A DNA stretch of 5,946 nt from an uncultured Eubacterium sp. (GTDB taxonomy: Bacteria; Bacillota; Clostridia; Lachnospirales; Lachnospiraceae). Made by a program: the position numbers and the translations under genes. The stretch spans positions 1-5,946 of the forward strand of contig CAMKHH010000083.1 of NCBI GenBank assembly GCA_946412445.1. The letters run 5' to 3'. Below the pieces are notes generated by a model. The model saw only the letters and a program-made list of their open reading frames with translations. It did not search any database and was not told the origin of the DNA. Positions 4,900 to 5,946 of this stretch are shown piece after piece (the first letter of the stretch is position 1; every line of letters begins with the position of its first letter).

Positions 4900-5946
4900 A
4901 TGAATGCAATTTTATTAACCAAGGACGATACCTTTATTATCGGATGGGTGGCCAGGCTGCTGGGCATGATCATGGAAGGTATTTTCACAGTTATCGACTT
5001 GATTGGTCTCCCCAATATCGGACTTGCCATTATTCTTTTTACGGTGGTGGTTAATCTGCTTATGCTGCCTTTGACCATCAAACAGCAGAAATTTTCCAAG
5101 CTGTCCAACAAGATGCAGCCGGAGATTCAGGCTATACAGGAAAAGTATAAGAATAAGAAGGACAATGAGACCATGATGGCTCAGAATCAGGAGATCCAGG
5201 CTGTTTACGCCAAATACGGCGTGTCCGCCTCGGGAAGCTGTGTTCAGCTTTTGATTCAGATGCCCATTCTGCTGGCTCTATACCGGGTGATCTATGCGAT
5301 TCCTGCCTATGTAAGTAAAATTGGCAATACCTTCCGGGTCCTGGCAGATCGGATTATGACCACGGATGCCGCGGAATTCTTGAAAAGTTCGGAAGTAAGC
5401 ACCATCAAGAACACCATGTCCATGTATGGCAGGAACATACTGGATACGGGGGAAAACAGCATTAACAGTCTTATTGATGTACTGAACAAATTGTCCAGCA
5501 GTGATATGGCATTAGTGTCGGAACACTATAATCTGGCCGAACTTACTTATTCGGGGCAGTTAATTCTGAGCAATGACACCACCAAGGGGCTTTTGGATAT
5601 CTATAATAATTTCCTTGGTTTGAATATTGCCAATTCTCCTCAGCATATCATCGCCAACGCTTATCCCATGCAGGCCTGGGGATTGCTGATCGGAGCGGTG
5701 TTAATCCCGGTACTGGCGGCTGTGACGCAGCTGATCAGTGTGAAGCTGATGCCTCAGCCGGAGAACAGGGGCAGTGAGAACAGCATGGCATCTTCCATGA
5801 AGATGATGAATATGATCATGCCCATTTTTTCTGCGTGGTTCTGTTTTACATTGCCTTCCGGTCTGGGTCTGTACTGGATTGCCAGCGCCGTGGTACGTAC
5901 CATATTGATGATTATTATCAATAAGCGTCTGGACAGAATGAGTTTT
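4900..5946 (+). CDS. yidC: YidC/Oxa1-family membrane protein insertase (partial, C-terminus beyond window edge)
   Basis: YidC inserts and folds membrane proteins, alone or with SecYEG. The frame is open from the ATG at 4900 to the window edge, 349 codons. AAAGGTG at 4887-4893 is the ribosome site, six bases upstream. Core landmarks align with the family: membrane segment NIGLAIILFTVVVNLLMLPL (39-58), the cytoplasmic hairpin from TIKQQKFSKLS through about residue 106, CVQLLIQMPILLALY (114-128), a membrane segment at about 260-284, and MPIFSAWFCFTLPSGLGLYW (307-326) leading to a last segment. Two oddities: Asn52 stands where the groove arginine is usual (Arg366 in E. coli, Arg73 in SpoIIIJ), and the external loop between 135 and 258 is about 120 residues, much longer than in E. 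coli. No lipoprotein signal is visible; the N-terminus has a hydrophobic segment around 12-37. Confidence 0.95.
   Translation, partial: MNAILLTKDDTFIIGWVARLLGMIMEGIFTVIDLIGLPNIGLAIILFTVVVNLLMLPLTIKQQKFSKLSNKMQPEIQAIQEKYKNKKDNETMMAQNQEIQAVYAKYGVSASGSCVQLLIQMPILLALYRVIYAIPAYVSKIGNTFRVLADRIMTTDAAEFLKSSEVSTIKNTMSMYGRNILDTGENSINSLIDVLNKLSSSDMALVSEHYNLAELTYSGQLILSNDTTKGLLDIYNNFLGLNIANSPQHIIANAYPMQAWGLLIGAVLIPVLAAVTQLISVKLMPQPENRGSENSMASSMKMMNMIMPIFSAWFCFTLPSGLGLYWIASAVVRTILMIIINKRLDRMSF

Noticed and set aside
1..5946. Mobile element, CRISPR, defence or other accessory system
   Set aside because: All substantial frames belong to the conserved origin gene set. There are no repeat-spacer arrays, transposase motifs, integrase sites or tRNA-like structures that I can see.

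Overview
This window is a bacterial chromosome replication-origin neighbourhood in the classical Firmicutes arrangement: recF - yaaA - dnaN - dnaA on the minus strand, and rpmH - rnpA - yidD - yidC on the plus strand. The two gene sets diverge from an AT-rich oriC region between dnaA and rpmH. The gene order, the strong Shine-Dalgarno sites, the sigma-A-type promoters and the protein sequences point to a Gram-positive Clostridia-type bacterium. A Lachnospiraceae member is my best guess, from the DnaA and YidC sequence style and the moderate GC content, but I cannot prove it without a search.

Left arm, minus strand: recF is cut by the window edge and lacks its C-terminal half. yaaA (S4-domain protein) and dnaN (sliding clamp) lie upstream of it with gaps of 17 and 22 bases, so the three look like one transcription unit. 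A 297-base spacer separates dnaN from dnaA. It holds four one-mismatch DnaA boxes, an 8-bp inverted repeat, a candidate -10 element for dnaN and a possible 26-codon leader ORF ending one codon before the dnaN start. dnaA encodes a complete 451-residue initiator, starting at 3532 rather than at an upstream in-frame ATG.

Centre: the roughly 500-base dnaA-rpmH spacer holds four perfect DnaA boxes, all embedded in the same 11-mer AGTTATCCACA, three one-mismatch boxes, two AT-rich stretches and divergent promoters for dnaA and rpmH. With the dnaA-dnaN boxes this suggests a bipartite origin like that of Bacillus subtilis.

Right arm, plus strand: rpmH (ribosomal protein L34) follows a near-consensus promoter. 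An intrinsic terminator-like hairpin begins at its stop codon, so rnpA (RNase P protein) and probably yidD and yidC are expected to depend on read-through. yidD and yidC (membrane insertion) follow closely. yidC runs off the right edge. Its YidC has Asn where the family's groove arginine normally sits, and a long insert between membrane segments.

Functionally the window joins replication initiation and processivity (DnaA, DnaN, RecF) to translation, RNA processing and membrane protein insertion (L34, RnpA, YidD, YidC). I see no mobile element, CRISPR array, tRNA, rRNA or defence system. The region is mainly conserved core; the points worth a second look are regulatory details and the YidC sequence.
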